From Cellvibrio sp. KY-GH-1 (lineage in GTDB: Bacteria; Pseudomonadota; Gammaproteobacteria; Pseudomonadales; Cellvibrionaceae): DNA of 64,000 nucleotides. The position numbers and the translations under genes are program-made. The notes beneath the pieces are model-generated. The model saw only the letters and a program-made list of their open reading frames with translations, did not search any database and was not told where the DNA came from. The stretch lies in the NCBI RefSeq assembly GCF_008806975.1, contig NZ_CP031728.1, positions 1,178,001 to 1,242,000 of the forward strand, in the 5' to 3' direction. Of the stretch, positions 47,654 to 57,778 are shown piece by piece; position 1 is the stretch's first letter; each line of letters starts with the position of its first letter.

Positions 47654-48433
47654 TTACATCATTGTCTGTTTGTATTCCAGATATTCCTTTGAATAGGGAA
47701 ATCGATTCTTAAGTACTAACAAATAACTTGCTTCCTTATCTTTGTTGCCAAAAACCCGTTCAAGACGAATACCTAATAATAATGCTCTCGGTGATTGCTG
47801 ACCAGTTGCCTGAAAGCGATCCAGATGATCCTTCGCTTTTGCGTAGTCCTTCGTTTGAAAATTAATATCGGCAAGCTCTATATGAGCATCTGCCGAACTA
47901 CGATCCAATACTGATGCGTGTTCAAATGCAGCTTTTGCCCGATCGCTTTTACCCAACAATAAAGCAGTCCGCCCAACATTAACCAAAGCTCCAGCGCGGC
48001 CATCATAATCGAGATCAGATGCAGCTAATTCAAACTGTGCCAACGCCTCTTCATAACGCTTTGCGCCGAAAAGGAAAACACCAAAATCATTGCGTGCAAG
48101 CGTAAAATTTTTCTTTGCTTTAATTGCTTTTTTAAAGGTTTCTTCCGCTAATTTTGACTCACCTTCCAATTGATAAAGGCGGGCCATCGTCTCTGTAGCC
48201 TCAGGTGAGTTTTTATCAATGTCGGCCGCCTTACGCAAATGATGACGAGCTGACTCACGATTCCCCCTGTCGATATATCCCCGCGCCAACTGGATGTGCA
48301 AATCCAGTGACTTCACCTTATCGACAGGACGCTTTGGTTTGCCTCCGTCAGATACACATCCAGTTACAAATAATGCCGCAACTACAACCAACAAAACACA
48401 CCGCGTGAATCTCAACAGATTATTTGTTTGCAT
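47654..48433 (-). CDS. pilW: Type IV pilus biogenesis/stability lipoprotein PilW (PilF)
   Basis: ATG 48433 has GAGG 7 nt upstream and is preferred to the ATG four codons before it. A lipoprotein signal ends with V-T-G-C (Cys26). The mature protein is made of about six tetratricopeptide repeats (LARGYIDRGNRESARHHLRKA, ...), as in PilW/PilF, the pilotin that places the PilQ secretin in the outer membrane. Its position between rlmN and rodZ is conserved. Confidence 0.93.
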   Translation of the reverse strand: MQTNNLLRFTRCVLLVVVAALFVTGCVSDGGKPKRPVDKVKSLDLHIQLARGYIDRGNRESARHHLRKAADIDKNSPEATETMARLYQLEGESKLAEETFKKAIKAKKNFTLARNDFGVFLFGAKRYEEALAQFELAASDLDYDGRAGALVNVGRTALLLGKSDRAKAAFEHASVLDRSSADAHIELADINFQTKDYAKAKDHLDRFQATGQQSPRALLLGIRLERVFGNKDKEASYLLVLKNRFPYSKEYLEYKQTMM

Positions 48434-48456
48434 TACCAACCTCATCGTTATTAGAG

Positions 48457-49635
48457 TTACTGGCCTACAATTTTCACTGGTTGTACATCATCAAACTGAG
48501 CACGGTAGCGTTCGCTGCGACGAGTAATATCATTCACTTGCCCAGCCAACTGCCCACAAGCTGCGTCAATATCATCACCGCGCGTAGTACGCACCGTTGT
48601 TATATATCCTGCCTCCATTAAAATATCCTGAAACTTACGCAGCGCGTTATTGCTGACACGTTTATAGTTGGACAAATTAAATGGATTAAACGGAATCAAA
48701 TTGATCTTGACCGGCACATCGCGCAAGAGCTCCGCCAATTCATGCGCATGATGAGGCCGATCATTTACCTGATCAATTAAAGTATATTCAATGGTGATTT
48801 TACGATGTGTATCTGGCATCGCCTCGATGTAGCGCTTGGCCGAATCCAGAAGCATAGCAATGGGATATTTTCGATTTATCGGGACCAACTCATTCCGCAA
48901 CTCATCGTTAGGCGCATGCAAGGAAATCGCAAGGCACGCATCAGTAAACTGACTTAAACGATCCAGCTGCGGCACAACGCCCGAGGTACTAAGAGTTACG
49001 CGTCGCTTGGAAATACCGTATGCGTTGTCATGCATCATTAAATTCATAGAATCGACAACGTTATCGAAATTCAGCAGCGGCTCCCCCATCCCCATCATCA
49101 CTACATTGGTAACCATGCGTGGCCCGTTGGGCTGTAATTGACCAAAGGATTTGGCTGCAATCCACACTTGGCCAATAATTTCTGCGGCGGTCAGATCGCG
49201 ATTAAAACCTTGCTTTCCTGTTGCGCAAAAGCTGCAATCCAATGAGCAACCAACTTGCGAGGACACGCAGAGCGTGCCGCGATCCCCATCGGGAATAAAT
49301 ACAGTTTCAATTACATTGCCGCCGGCAACACGAATTAAAAACTTGCGCGTCCCATCAGTAGAGTCGAATTGTTGAACAACTTCTGGCGGACGAATTTCTG
49401 CAATATTTTTAAGTTTCGCGCGCAGATCTTTACTGACGTTAGTCATATCATCAAAATTTTCGGCGCCAAATTGATGAATCCATTTCATCACCTGAATTGC
49501 GCGAAATTTCTTCTCGCCAATAGAGTCAAAAAACGCAATCAGCTTTGCTTCAGGCAAGCCGAGTAAATTCATTTTTGCAGAGCCCTCTGCAATGACCGCA
49601 TTCGCGGAAGAAGTGGAACTAGTTACTTCAGTCAT
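48457..49635 (-). CDS. rlmN: 23S rRNA (adenine2503-C2)/tRNA m2A methyltransferase RlmN
   Basis: RlmN is a radical-SAM enzyme that methylates A2503 in 23S rRNA and A37 in some tRNAs. The cluster motif C130-x3-C134-x2-C137 ([12 protein letters not shown]), the GGEP-like MGMGEPLLN and the C-terminal catalytic Cys in [13 protein letters not shown] are present. About 20 Ser/Thr/Ala residues precede the conserved MNLLGL start. Fe-S supply again depends on the nearby suf genes. Confidence 0.96.
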   Translation of the reverse strand: MTEVTSSTSSANAVIAEGSAKMNLLGLPEAKLIAFFDSIGEKKFRAIQVMKWIHQFGAENFDDMTNVSKDLRAKLKNIAEIRPPEVVQQFDSTDGTRKFLIRVAGGNVIETVFIPDGDRGTLCVSSQVGCSLDCSFCATGKQGFNRDLTAAEIIGQVWIAAKSFGQLQPNGPRMVTNVVMMGMGEPLLNFDNVVDSMNLMMHDNAYGISKRRVTLSTSGVVPQLDRLSQFTDACLAISLHAPNDELRNELVPINRKYPIAMLLDSAKRYIEAMPDTHRKITIEYTLIDQVNDRPHHAHELAELLRDVPVKINLIPFNPFNLSNYKRVSNNALRKFQDILMEAGYITTVRTTRGDDIDAACGQLAGQVNDITRRSERYRAQFDDVQPVKIVGQ

Positions 49636-49671
49636 GGCTCTGCACCTATGAAACTTTCGGGTTTGGCTGGA

Positions 49672-50097
49672 TTAACGAATAACAACTTCACTGCTGGCAA
49701 AGAAGTATGCAACTTCGCGCGCAGCAGACATGGGTGAATCGGAACCGTGAACAGCATTGGCGTCGATCGCCTGGGCAAAATCAGCACGAATGGTTCCTGG
49801 TGCAGCTTTGGCTGGATCAGTAGCACCCATCAATTCGCGATTCAGTGCGATCGCGTTTTCACCCGACAACACCTGTACAACCACCGGGCCGGAGGTCATA
49901 AAATTTACCAAGCCATCAAAAAATGGACGACCTTTGTGCTCTGCATAAAAACCTTCTGCCTGGGCACGACTCAACAGCATCATACGTTGGGCAACAATTT
50001 TCAAACCTGCCTGTTCAAAACGGGCAACAATTTCACCAATATGATTTTTGCTTACTGCATCTGGTTTGATAATGGATAAAGTTTGTTCAACAGCCAT
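49672..50097 (-). CDS. ndk: Nucleoside-diphosphate kinase
   Basis: Ndk balances nucleoside triphosphate pools. The 141-residue sequence is complete, with KPDAV at 11-15 and the phospho-His H118 in NAVHGSDSP. It lies upstream of rlmN, separated from the end of the suf operon by a terminator. Confidence 0.98.
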   Translation of the reverse strand: MAVEQTLSIIKPDAVSKNHIGEIVARFEQAGLKIVAQRMMLLSRAQAEGFYAEHKGRPFFDGLVNFMTSGPVVVQVLSGENAIALNRELMGATDPAKAAPGTIRADFAQAIDANAVHGSDSPMSAAREVAYFFASSEVVIR

Positions 50098-50173
50098 TGG
50101 GAACTCCGCACCGATTCTTGGTTGAGAGGGTTTTTTCTGCCAAAAATGGCAGTTTTCAACCCTATAAAATACA

Positions 50174-50198
50174 AAACCCGCGAATTATACGCGGGTTT
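50174..50198 (-). terminator. Terminator of the isc-suf operon
   Basis: AAACCCGCG/CGCGGGTTT (9 bp, 7-nt loop) followed by TTTTGTATTTT on the minus strand, 70 nt after the sufE stop. The loop contains TATAAT on the minus strand, so the same sequence could supply a -10 box for ndk, though no matching -35 box was found. Confidence 0.85.
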
Positions 50199-50268
50199 AC
50201 GTGATTTTTATATCCTAGCTATTTGATTAATAAACAAAATCGGCTATCAAACTGGCACCAAATCACCC

Positions 50269-50691
50269 TCAGCGAACAGCGGCAGCCTTGTCCCTAATAC
50301 GGTTTACCATTGCCTTAAGGCCATTTCCGCGGGTTGAGCTTAAGTGCTGGAGCAAATCCAGCTGACCAAAGTAAGCATCCACATCAAACCCGAGAATTTC
50401 CCCCGGAGTCTTGCCGTTAAAAGCGGCTAAAACAACACCCAATAAGCCTTTTACTATGAAAGCATCGCTATCTGCCTGAAAAAATAACTTCCCATCGTGA
50501 TGTTCATCAACCAACCACACCTGACTTTGGCAGCCACGCACCAAGAACTCTTCAGACCTAAAGCTTTCTGGCATCGGTGGTAATTCCTTACCCAAATCGA
50601 TAATGTACTTGTAACGCTCTTCCCAATTATCAAAAAAGCCAAGACTATCAATGATGTCATCAGTGGTTACTTCAATGCCAAACTGGGTCAT
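50269..50691 (-). CDS. sufE: Cysteine desulfuration protein SufE
   Basis: SufE accepts persulfide sulfur from SufS and passes it to SufB. The acceptor Cys54 is in LVRGCQSQVWL, and the SST-RGNGLKAM ending is typical. It is the last gene of the operon, 18 nt after sufT. Confidence 0.96.
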   Translation of the reverse strand: MTQFGIEVTTDDIIDSLGFFDNWEERYKYIIDLGKELPPMPESFRSEEFLVRGCQSQVWLVDEHHDGKLFFQADSDAFIVKGLLGVVLAAFNGKTPGEILGFDVDAYFGQLDLLQHLSSTRGNGLKAMVNRIRDKAAAVR

Positions 50692-50709
50692 AACACTCTC
50701 ACTACAAAC

Positions 50710-51246
50710 TCAATAGAACATGCCAGTTTGTAACTGGGCTTCTTCACTCATCATATGACGCTGCCAAGGGGGATCAAATACCAACTCAACCTTAACGGTT
50801 TTAACATTGGGCACTTTACGCACGCGGTATTCCACGTCCCCCACCAGAACTGGGCCCATGCCGCACGCTGGCGCTGTCAGCGTCATCTGGATATCCACCT
50901 GCTGCAACGCCTGATTCACATTCACGTTGTAAATTAGCCCGAGATTCACTAAATCGACAGGAATTTCCGGGTCAAACACAGTGCCGAGCGCCTGCCATAC
51001 TTGATCTTCATGAATACGCTCATCTATAGGCGCCGGAAATTCCAGCTGTTCAGATTCCAAGCCAAGAAAATGGGCATCTGTACCGTCTACCCGCACCATT
51101 TGCCCGTGGTATGTCAAGGTGTAGTTACCACCAAGGGCTTGAGTAATAGTCACGAAAGTTCCTTCCGGTATAGTCAGAGGTGTACCGTCCGGAACCCTCC
51201 GCGCGGGGCAATCAGCTTGTGCCACCACCATACGTCTTTCAGACAT
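50710..51246 (-). CDS. sufT: Fe-S cluster assembly protein SufT (MIP18/DUF59 family)
   Basis: ATG 51246 is preferred since AGGA lies about 9 nt upstream; the ATG at 51255 would touch the ribosome site. The N-terminal 70 residues are specific to SufT-type proteins, and a DUF59 domain follows with VFDPEIPVDLVNLGLIY (91-107) and the reactive Cys128 in TAPACGMG. SufT proteins help Fe-S protein maturation under high demand. It lies between sufA and sufE. Confidence 0.92.
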   Translation of the reverse strand: MSERRMVVAQADCPARRVPDGTPLTIPEGTFVTITQALGGNYTLTYHGQMVRVDGTDAHFLGLESEQLEFPAPIDERIHEDQVWQALGTVFDPEIPVDLVNLGLIYNVNVNQALQQVDIQMTLTAPACGMGPVLVGDVEYRVRKVPNVKTVKVELVFDPPWQRHMMSEEAQLQTGMFY

Positions 51247-51277
51247 AAATTTCATTTCCTAATGCGTTAAGTAACCA

Positions 51278-51309
51278 CCAGCAATTGAAACAACCAGTAA
51301 TTGAAACAA
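51278..51309. repeat. Tandem 16-bp repeat between sufA and sufT
   Basis: CCAGCAATTGAAACAA is followed directly by the same 16-mer with one change (C to T). It lies in the 127-nt gap between sufA and sufT, the only long gap in the operon. Confidence 0.75.
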
Positions 51310-51373
51310 CTGTTAATACTCCAAGTACCTGCCAACAAATTAAGGGACTCTGAGTAATTTAAGTAACGGTCAA

Positions 51374-51730
51374 TTAATTAACGCTAAAGCTTTCACCACA
51401 ACCACAATAATCTTTTACGCGCGGGTTATTGAACTTCAACTGACGATTTACACCCTCAATCACATAATCAATTTCGGTACCGCCAACAACTGACAGGCTT
51501 TCTGAGTCGACCAATAACTCAACACCTTCAGCCAGAGGCATATGCAAATCATTGGCATTGGGTTCATCTACCAAATCCACAACATACATCCAGCCCGTGC
51601 ACCCGCTTTGTTTAACACTCAGGCGCACTGCTTTGTTTTGGCTTTTATCCAACTGACGTTTGAAATGCGCAACTGCAGCTGGCGTCACCAGTACTGCTTG
51701 TTGTTGTGGATCAAATGAAGCGATACTCAT
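51374..51730 (-). CDS. sufA: A-type Fe-S carrier protein (SufA/IscA family)
   Basis: ATG 51730 has GAGGAG upstream and gives 118 residues. The three cluster cysteines are C44 (SGCTGW), C109 and C111 (DYCGCGESF). A-type carriers take clusters from the SufBCD scaffold to target enzymes. It starts 29 nt after sufS. IscA and SufA cannot be told apart by motif; the operon context favours SufA. Confidence 0.94.
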   Translation of the reverse strand: MSIASFDPQQQAVLVTPAAVAHFKRQLDKSQNKAVRLSVKQSGCTGWMYVVDLVDEPNANDLHMPLAEGVELLVDSESLSVVGGTEIDYVIEGVNRQLKFNNPRVKDYCGCGESFSVN

Positions 51731-51759
51731 GATCAACTCCTCGTATACTCGCAAAAAAA

Positions 51760-52989
51760 TCAAAGCAAAAACGTTTTTGCTTTTTCAATCGCCGCAAACA
51801 AGCGATCAACTTCGTCAAAGGTGTTATAAAAACTAAAGCTGGCACGCACGGTACCAGGTATACCAAATTGATCCATAATCGGTTGCGCACAGTGATTGCC
51901 GGTGCGTACCGCAATACCCTGCTTATCCAATAGGACACCTACATCCGCCGGATGTGCGCCTTCAAGTAAAAAACTCATTACCGAGGCTTTATGTGCGGCA
52001 ACCCCCACCAATTTCAAGCCCGCTGTTGAGCGCGCTTTTTCCTCTGCATAATTCAACAAAGCTTGTTCATGAGCAGCAGCAGCCTTGCGATCAATGCCAT
52101 TGAGGTAATCAATAGCCGCACCCATACCTATAGCACCAGCAATATCCGGAGTACCTGCTTCAAATTTATAAGGTAGCTGATTGAAAGTAGTGCCTGCAAA
52201 ACTAACGGTTTCGATCATCTCACCGCCACCTTGATAGGGCGGCATGGAGTTGAGCAAATCCTCTTTGCCATAGAGCACGCCCAAACCAGTCGGCCCAAAC
52301 AGTTTGTGCGCGGAAAAAACATAAAAATCGCAATTGAGCGCCTGCACATCCACAGCCCAATGACTCACCGCCTGAGCACCATCAATTAACACTCGCGCAC
52401 CAACAGCGTGAGCCAGAGTAATAATTTTCTCGACGGGATTAATAGTTCCCATTGCATTTGAGACATGCCCTACTGCAACCATTTTTACGTGGGCGTCCAA
52501 CATACTATCAAACGCAAGCATATTGATATTGCCGTTGCCATCGACCGGAATAGCCTCTACTTTTGCGCCGGTTGCGGCAGCAACCAATTGCCAAGGCACT
52601 ATATTGGAGTGATGCTCCATCGCCGAGACCAAAATACGATCACCGGCTTGCAAAAATGTTTTTCCCCAGCTAGCTGCAACCAGGTTAATGCTCTCTGTAG
52701 TGCCACGCGTCCAAATTATTTGCCGTGCAGACGCTGCATTTAAAAATTGCGCGACTTTTTCGCGCACGGCTTCAAACTTTACCGTGGCACGATCGGCGAG
52801 AGCATGAGCACCGCGATGAACATTGCTGTTATCAGTGCGATAATAATTGCCGATTGCCTCGATTACTGCATTTGGCTTTTGGGTAGTTGCGGCATTGTCG
52901 AGGTATACCAATGGCTGCCCATTGACTTCCTGATGAAGAATCGGAAAGTCAGCGCGAATTTTTTCTACATTGAATACAGAATCACTCAT
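51760..52989 (-). CDS. sufS: Cysteine desulfurase SufS
   Basis: ATG 52989 gives 410 residues and overlaps the end of sufD by 8 nt. SufS removes sulfur from cysteine, leaving alanine, and hands it to SufE. It is a group II desulfurase: PLP lysine K229 in VFSAHKLFGPTG and active Cys367 in VRTGNHCAQP, on the short loop typical of SufS. This is the second desulfurase of the operon, besides the IscS-type enzyme. Confidence 0.96.
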   Translation of the reverse strand: MSDSVFNVEKIRADFPILHQEVNGQPLVYLDNAATTQKPNAVIEAIGNYYRTDNSNVHRGAHALADRATVKFEAVREKVAQFLNAASARQIIWTRGTTESINLVAASWGKTFLQAGDRILVSAMEHHSNIVPWQLVAAATGAKVEAIPVDGNGNINMLAFDSMLDAHVKMVAVGHVSNAMGTINPVEKIITLAHAVGARVLIDGAQAVSHWAVDVQALNCDFYVFSAHKLFGPTGLGVLYGKEDLLNSMPPYQGGGEMIETVSFAGTTFNQLPYKFEAGTPDIAGAIGMGAAIDYLNGIDRKAAAAHEQALLNYAEEKARSTAGLKLVGVAAHKASVMSFLLEGAHPADVGVLLDKQGIAVRTGNHCAQPIMDQFGIPGTVRASFSFYNTFDEVDRLFAAIEKAKTFLL

Positions 52990-54303
52990 TACCGTCACCC
53001 AGTAGCTGAGCGGCTTGAGACAAACTGTAATCGCGCCCAAACAGCTTCGCCAAACGCGGCTGCAAATAATCATGGACGCCCGGCTGGACAATTTGCTCCA
53101 GCAATTCATTAATAAAACCAAAGCTCAACATCACTTCGGCTTCACTACGCGACAAACCACGGCTTTGCAAATAATAACGGGCATTAGTATTCAACTGGCT
53201 GACCGTAGCTCCATGGGCACACTTCACGTCGTCCGCATAGATTTCCAGTTCCGGCTTGGTATTAACCTCCGCTTTATTGGAGGTCAACAAATTTTTATTG
53301 CTTAATTCCGCCAGAGTTTTTTGTGCTTGAGGGTGAATATAAATTCGACCATTAAAAATAGCCTGAGCAGAATCGCCCACTATTCCGCGAAATACTTCAT
53401 TGGAAGTACAGTGCGGAACCCAATGGCAAATATTGGTGTGATAATCCACCAACTGGTTATTGCGCGGAACATATACGCCCTGCAAATCCAACTCAGCGCC
53501 TTGACCACGATGATTCAACTGGTAATCAATACGCATCAAACTAGCGCCTAAGGCAATTGCAAAACCACGTAAACGTGCATGGCGCTGCAGATCCACATGC
53601 ACAGCACCAATGTGCTGCGCTTGCTCCTGTTCCATATTCAAGCGGTAATGAAAAAGACTGGCGTTGTCGGCGACGTGCACTTCAGTCAACGAATTAACAA
53701 AACCGTGGGATTCAGACGATACAGAAAAATAGTGCTCGACGATATCGGCACGAGAATTTTCTTCCAGAACAATCAGTACGCGCTGATTAACACTCACTGC
53801 AGGGGCAGACGAAATATTGACGATATAAATTGGCTTATCCAATACCTGATTACGTGGTACGTGAATCAGAAGCCCATCATCCACCCAGGCATTGTTTAAG
53901 GTAGCAAACAAATGACGCTCGCCTTCAACAATTTTACCCAAATACTGTTGAATCAATTCTTGTTGGGCCACAGAAGCAGTCGAAAAGCGAACAACAGATT
54001 CCGGCAGCGAACTCGAATTAGCAGCGTCAAAAACACCATCAATGAGTACGACGCGATAAGCATCAAGTGGAATCAGCTCATCTTTGATCGGTGCATCCAG
54101 GGGGGGACCTCTTCACGCCCCCAGGCGTGCAATACTGTTTTTTGCAATGCTTGTAATGGAGTATATTTCCAGTGTTCGGTTTTGCGCGTCGGCCAGGCTT
54201 GCGCCAACCACTCATCGGTCGCTTTGGTGCGCAAACTTTCCAGCCATGTCAGCGGACGCTGCAATGCAGTCAAGCGAATTGCTTGATGTTGAAAATCAGT
54301 CAT
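52982..54303 (-). pseudogene. sufD: SufD, reading frame broken at a 7-G run
   Basis: SufD is a core part of the SufBC2D scaffold. The first 60-odd residues (MTDFQHQAIRL..., with the family motif PTRKTEHWKYTPL) are read from ATG 54303, but this frame stops at 54073. The rest of SufD, ending in FGRDYSLSQAAQLLG, is in another frame. The break is at G's 54100-54106 (seven C's on the coding strand). One extra C would join EEVPP to LDAPIKDELIPLDAYRV and give a 440-residue protein of normal length. All neighbours are intact and co-directional, so a sequencing or assembly error in the homopolymer, or slippage at expression, is as likely as true loss. Confidence 0.9.
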
Positions 54304-54305
54304 GC

Positions 54306-55055
54306 TTATACTGCCTCACCTTCCAACCAGGCATAGCCTTTTTCTTCCAGCTCCAACGCCAGGTTTTTATCACCCGTCTTCACAATGCGTCCATTCGCCA
54401 ATACGTGCACGTAGTCTGGCACTATGTAATCCAACAAACGTTGATAGTGTGTCACCACTACAAAGCTGCGCTCTGGCGAACGCATCGCGTTAACACCATT
54501 AGCCACCACTTGCAGTGCATCGATATCCAGACCTGAGTCAGTTTCATCCAGAATGCACAGGCTTGGCTCCAACAGCATCATCTGCATAATTTCATTGCGC
54601 TTTTTTTCGCCCCCGGAGAAACCTTCGTTCACTCCGCGCTTCAAGAATGCCTGATCAAGGCTTACGCGCTTACTGGCCTCGCGTGCCATTTTCATAAATT
54701 CTACTGCCGACAATTCAGCATCGCCTTTGTACTTTCGCTTCGCATCCACTGCCGCTTTCAAAAATTCCATGTTGCTTACACCGGGAATTTCTACCGGATA
54801 TTGGAACGCAAGAAACAGTCCTTCGCGGGCGCGCTCTTCAATTTCCAATTCAAACAAATCTTTGCCATGGAACTCGACCTTACCCCCAGTCACTTCATAA
54901 CCTTCACGGCCTGACAAGACATTTCCCAGTGTACTTTTGCCCGCACCATTGGGCCCCATAATGGCGTGCACTTCGCCCGGCTTTACCGTCAAATTTAAAC
55001 CTTTAAGAATTTCTTTCTCTTCAACACGGGCGAACAAATCAGTAATGCGCAACAT
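54306..55055 (-). CDS. sufC: Fe-S cluster assembly ATPase SufC
   Basis: SufC is the ABC-type ATPase of the SufBC2D scaffold. Walker A GPNGAGKST at about 35-43, the signature FSGGEKKRNEI, and Walker B CILDETDSGLD are intact. It lies between sufB and sufD, 2 nt before the sufD start. The 249-residue length is normal. Confidence 0.97.
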   Translation of the reverse strand: MLRITDLFARVEEKEILKGLNLTVKPGEVHAIMGPNGAGKSTLGNVLSGREGYEVTGGKVEFHGKDLFELEIEERAREGLFLAFQYPVEIPGVSNMEFLKAAVDAKRKYKGDAELSAVEFMKMAREASKRVSLDQAFLKRGVNEGFSGGEKKRNEIMQMMLLEPSLCILDETDSGLDIDALQVVANGVNAMRSPERSFVVVTHYQRLLDYIVPDYVHVLANGRIVKTGDKNLALELEEKGYAWLEGEAV

Positions 55056-55120
55056 AAATTTCAGATCCGGCAGATTTTCAACACGGTAAATTTAAATATT
55101 TTAGTAATCAAAAACGTTAC

Positions 55121-56557
55121 TCAGCCTACAGAGCCTTCCAGGCTAACTTCCAACAACTTGCCCGCCTCTACGGCAAACTCCATCGGCAGCTCCTTAAATA
55201 CTTCCCGACAGAAACCATTCACAATCATGGATACTGCTTTTTCCGCATCCAATCCCCGCTGTTGGCACAAAAACATTTGGTCTTCACTCACCTTGGAGGT
55301 AGTTGCCTCATGTTCGATTACAGCAGTCGGATTTTTACTTTCGATGTATGGAAACGTATGAGCGCCGCACTTGTCGCCAATCAACAGGGAATCACACTGC
55401 GTGTAATTGCGCGCGCCCTCGGCACCGGGATTAATACGCACCAAGCCGCGATAAGCATTCGAGCTTTTACCCGCAGAAATACCTTTTGAGATAATGGTGG
55501 AGCGGGTGTTTTTGCCGATATGAATCATCTTAGTGCCGGTATCGGCTTGCTGATAATTATTGGTCAGCGCTACCGAATAAAATTCGCCAACACTGTTATC
55601 GCCGCGCAATACACAACTCGGGTATTTCCAGGTAACCGCAGAGCCAGTTTCCACTTGCGTCCAGGAAATTTTGGCATTGGTATGGCATACACCACGCTTG
55701 GTTACGAAGTTGTAAATACCGCCCTTGCCCTCTTCGTTGCCGGGGTACCAGTTTTGCACGGTGGAGTATTTAATTTCAGCGTTATCCAATGCAATTAATT
55801 CTACGACTGCCGCATGCAATTGGTTCTCGTCGCGCATGGGCGCTGTGCAACCCTCCAGATAGCTCACGTGTGAGCCCTCGTCAGCAACAATCAAGGTGCG
55901 CTCAAACTGACCCGTATTTTGTTCATTGATGCGGAAATAAGTGGACAATTCCATCGGGCAACGCACACCCTTGGGGATATACACAAAGGAGCCGTCCGAA
56001 AACACCGCTGAATTTAATGCGGCATAGAAGTTGTCTTTTTGGGGCACTACAGAACCGAGGTATTTTTTAATTAGCTCAGGGTATTTTTGCACAGCTTCAC
56101 TGATTGAACAGAAAATAACACCAGCTTCCAATAATTTTTCACGGAAGGTGGTCACCACTGAAACCGAATCAAACACCACATCCATCGCAACACCAGCCAA
56201 TGCAGCCTGCTCATGCAGTGGAATACCCAACTTTTCGTAGGTACGCAACAACTCGGGGTCCACTTCATCCAGACTCTTGGGTTTTTCGTCCATGGATTTA
56301 GGCGCGGAGTAATAGGAAACAGCCTGAAAATCGATATCATCGTATTTCACATGTGCCCAGGTCGGCTCGCTCATTTCCAACCAGGCTTGATAGGCTTTCA
56401 AACGCCATTCCAGCAACCACTCAGGCTCATTTTTTTTTGCGGAAATAAAACGAATAACCTCTTCATTTAAGCCGGGAGGCAGAGTTTCAGAGGCGATGTT
56501 GGTATGAAAACCCGCCGCGTATTCTTTTTTGATAAGGTGTTCGACTTGTTCAGACAT
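55121..56557 (-). CDS. sufB: Fe-S cluster scaffold protein SufB
   Basis: SufB carries the assembling cluster and receives sulfur from SufE. The 478-residue protein contains [18 protein letters not shown] at the start, [28 protein letters not shown] and the [25 protein letters not shown] block. It follows the IscS-type desulfurase by 33 nt. Confidence 0.97.
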   Translation of the reverse strand: MSEQVEHLIKKEYAAGFHTNIASETLPPGLNEEVIRFISAKKNEPEWLLEWRLKAYQAWLEMSEPTWAHVKYDDIDFQAVSYYSAPKSMDEKPKSLDEVDPELLRTYEKLGIPLHEQAALAGVAMDVVFDSVSVVTTFREKLLEAGVIFCSISEAVQKYPELIKKYLGSVVPQKDNFYAALNSAVFSDGSFVYIPKGVRCPMELSTYFRINEQNTGQFERTLIVADEGSHVSYLEGCTAPMRDENQLHAAVVELIALDNAEIKYSTVQNWYPGNEEGKGGIYNFVTKRGVCHTNAKISWTQVETGSAVTWKYPSCVLRGDNSVGEFYSVALTNNYQQADTGTKMIHIGKNTRSTIISKGISAGKSSNAYRGLVRINPGAEGARNYTQCDSLLIGDKCGAHTFPYIESKNPTAVIEHEATTSKVSEDQMFLCQQRGLDAEKAVSMIVNGFCREVFKELPMEFAVEAGKLLEVSLEGSVG

Positions 56558-56590
56558 GATAGTTACCTTCTATGCTGCACGCGTAAAGCA

Positions 56591-57751
56591 TCAGGCTTTT
56601 TGCAGCTTGGCGATGACACTGCGAATGTGTTCAATCGCAAATTCGATTTCTTCCGCAGTGGTAAAGCGGCCAATGCTAAAACGCAACGACGCCTGCGCCG
56701 CTTCATCACTTAAACCAATGGCCTTTAACACGTAACTGGGTGACATGCTCGCCGAGTTACAGGCAGACCCACTGGATACCGCCAGATCACGCAAAGACAA
56801 CAACAGCATTTCGCCATCGATATTGCCAAACGCGACATTTAAAATTCCACCGACACAATCAACCGCGGAACCATTGCGCTGAATACCGGGCAAATCCAAT
56901 AATCCTTGCCATAAACGATCGCGCAATTGGGTAATGTGCGACGAATCCGCTTTTAATTCCTCCACGGCAATTCGCGCCGCTTCACCCATACCCACTAATT
57001 GATGTGTAGCCAAAGTACCGGAACGCATAGCGCGCTCATGACCGCCTCCGTGTATTTGCGCCGCCACTTTTACTTCGGCGGCACGACGCACATAGAGTGC
57101 ACCTACACCTTTAGGTCCATAAAATTTATGTGCAGAAATTGACATCAAATCAACATTCAACGCTTTTACATCGAGCGCTATTTTTCCGGCGCTTTGCGCT
57201 GCATCCGTATGAAAAATAATGCCGCGCGCTTTACATAATTCACTTAACTGTTTGACATCATTAATGCAGCCCAACTCATTATTGACCTGCATGATACTGA
57301 CCAAAAAGGTATCTGCTTGTAGCGCCGCGATTAACAATTCCGGGGTAATAATTCCACTCGCATTCGGTGCAAGTCGAGTTACCCGAAAACCCTGCGATTC
57401 CAACCAGGAAGCAGGGTCCAGCACCGCCTTGTGCTCGATGGCAGACACAACAATGTGCCCACCCGATTGGTGTTGGGTGCGATACGTTTCAGCGACTCCC
57501 TTTAACGCCAGGTTATTGGCTTCGGTCGCACCGCTGGTCCAAACAATCTCGCGCGGATCTGCATTAATGAGTGCCGCTACCTGAGCGCGAGCTTCTTCTA
57601 CTTGCTCTTCCGCTTGCCAACCATAAAGGTGGGAGCGCGATGCCGGATTGGCAAAAGTACCTTCCAGTGTCAGGCACTGCACCATGCGGGCCGCTACCTG
57701 CGGGGCGACTGGTGTAGTTGCGGCGTAATCTAAATAAACAGGCTTGCGCAA
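56591..57751 (-). CDS. iscS: IscS-type cysteine desulfurase
   Basis: This is a group I (IscS/NifS) desulfurase: YLDYAATTPVAP at 6-17, PLP lysine K209 in SISAHKFYGPKG, and active Cys331 in VSSGSACNSAS, on the long mobile loop of IscS. The start is TTG 57751: the frame is closed upstream by TAG, and the next ATG would remove YLDYAATTP; AAGG lies 11 nt upstream. It lies between iscR and sufB, where other gammaproteobacteria have iscS then iscU. Confidence 0.93.
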   Translation of the reverse strand: MRKPVYLDYAATTPVAPQVAARMVQCLTLEGTFANPASRSHLYGWQAEEQVEEARAQVAALINADPREIVWTSGATEANNLALKGVAETYRTQHQSGGHIVVSAIEHKAVLDPASWLESQGFRVTRLAPNASGIITPELLIAALQADTFLVSIMQVNNELGCINDVKQLSELCKARGIIFHTDAAQSAGKIALDVKALNVDLMSISAHKFYGPKGVGALYVRRAAEVKVAAQIHGGGHERAMRSGTLATHQLVGMGEAARIAVEELKADSSHITQLRDRLWQGLLDLPGIQRNGSAVDCVGGILNVAFGNIDGEMLLLSLRDLAVSSGSACNSASMSPSYVLKAIGLSDEAAQASLRFSIGRFTTAEEIEFAIEHIRSVIAKLQKA

Positions 57752-57778
57752 AACCGTGAATACCTTGAACTAAATCGA

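Noticed and set aside
50183..50189. TATAAT in the loop of the suf terminator as an ndk promoter
   Set aside because: No acceptable -35 box at 16-18 nt, so it was noted only in the terminator entry.
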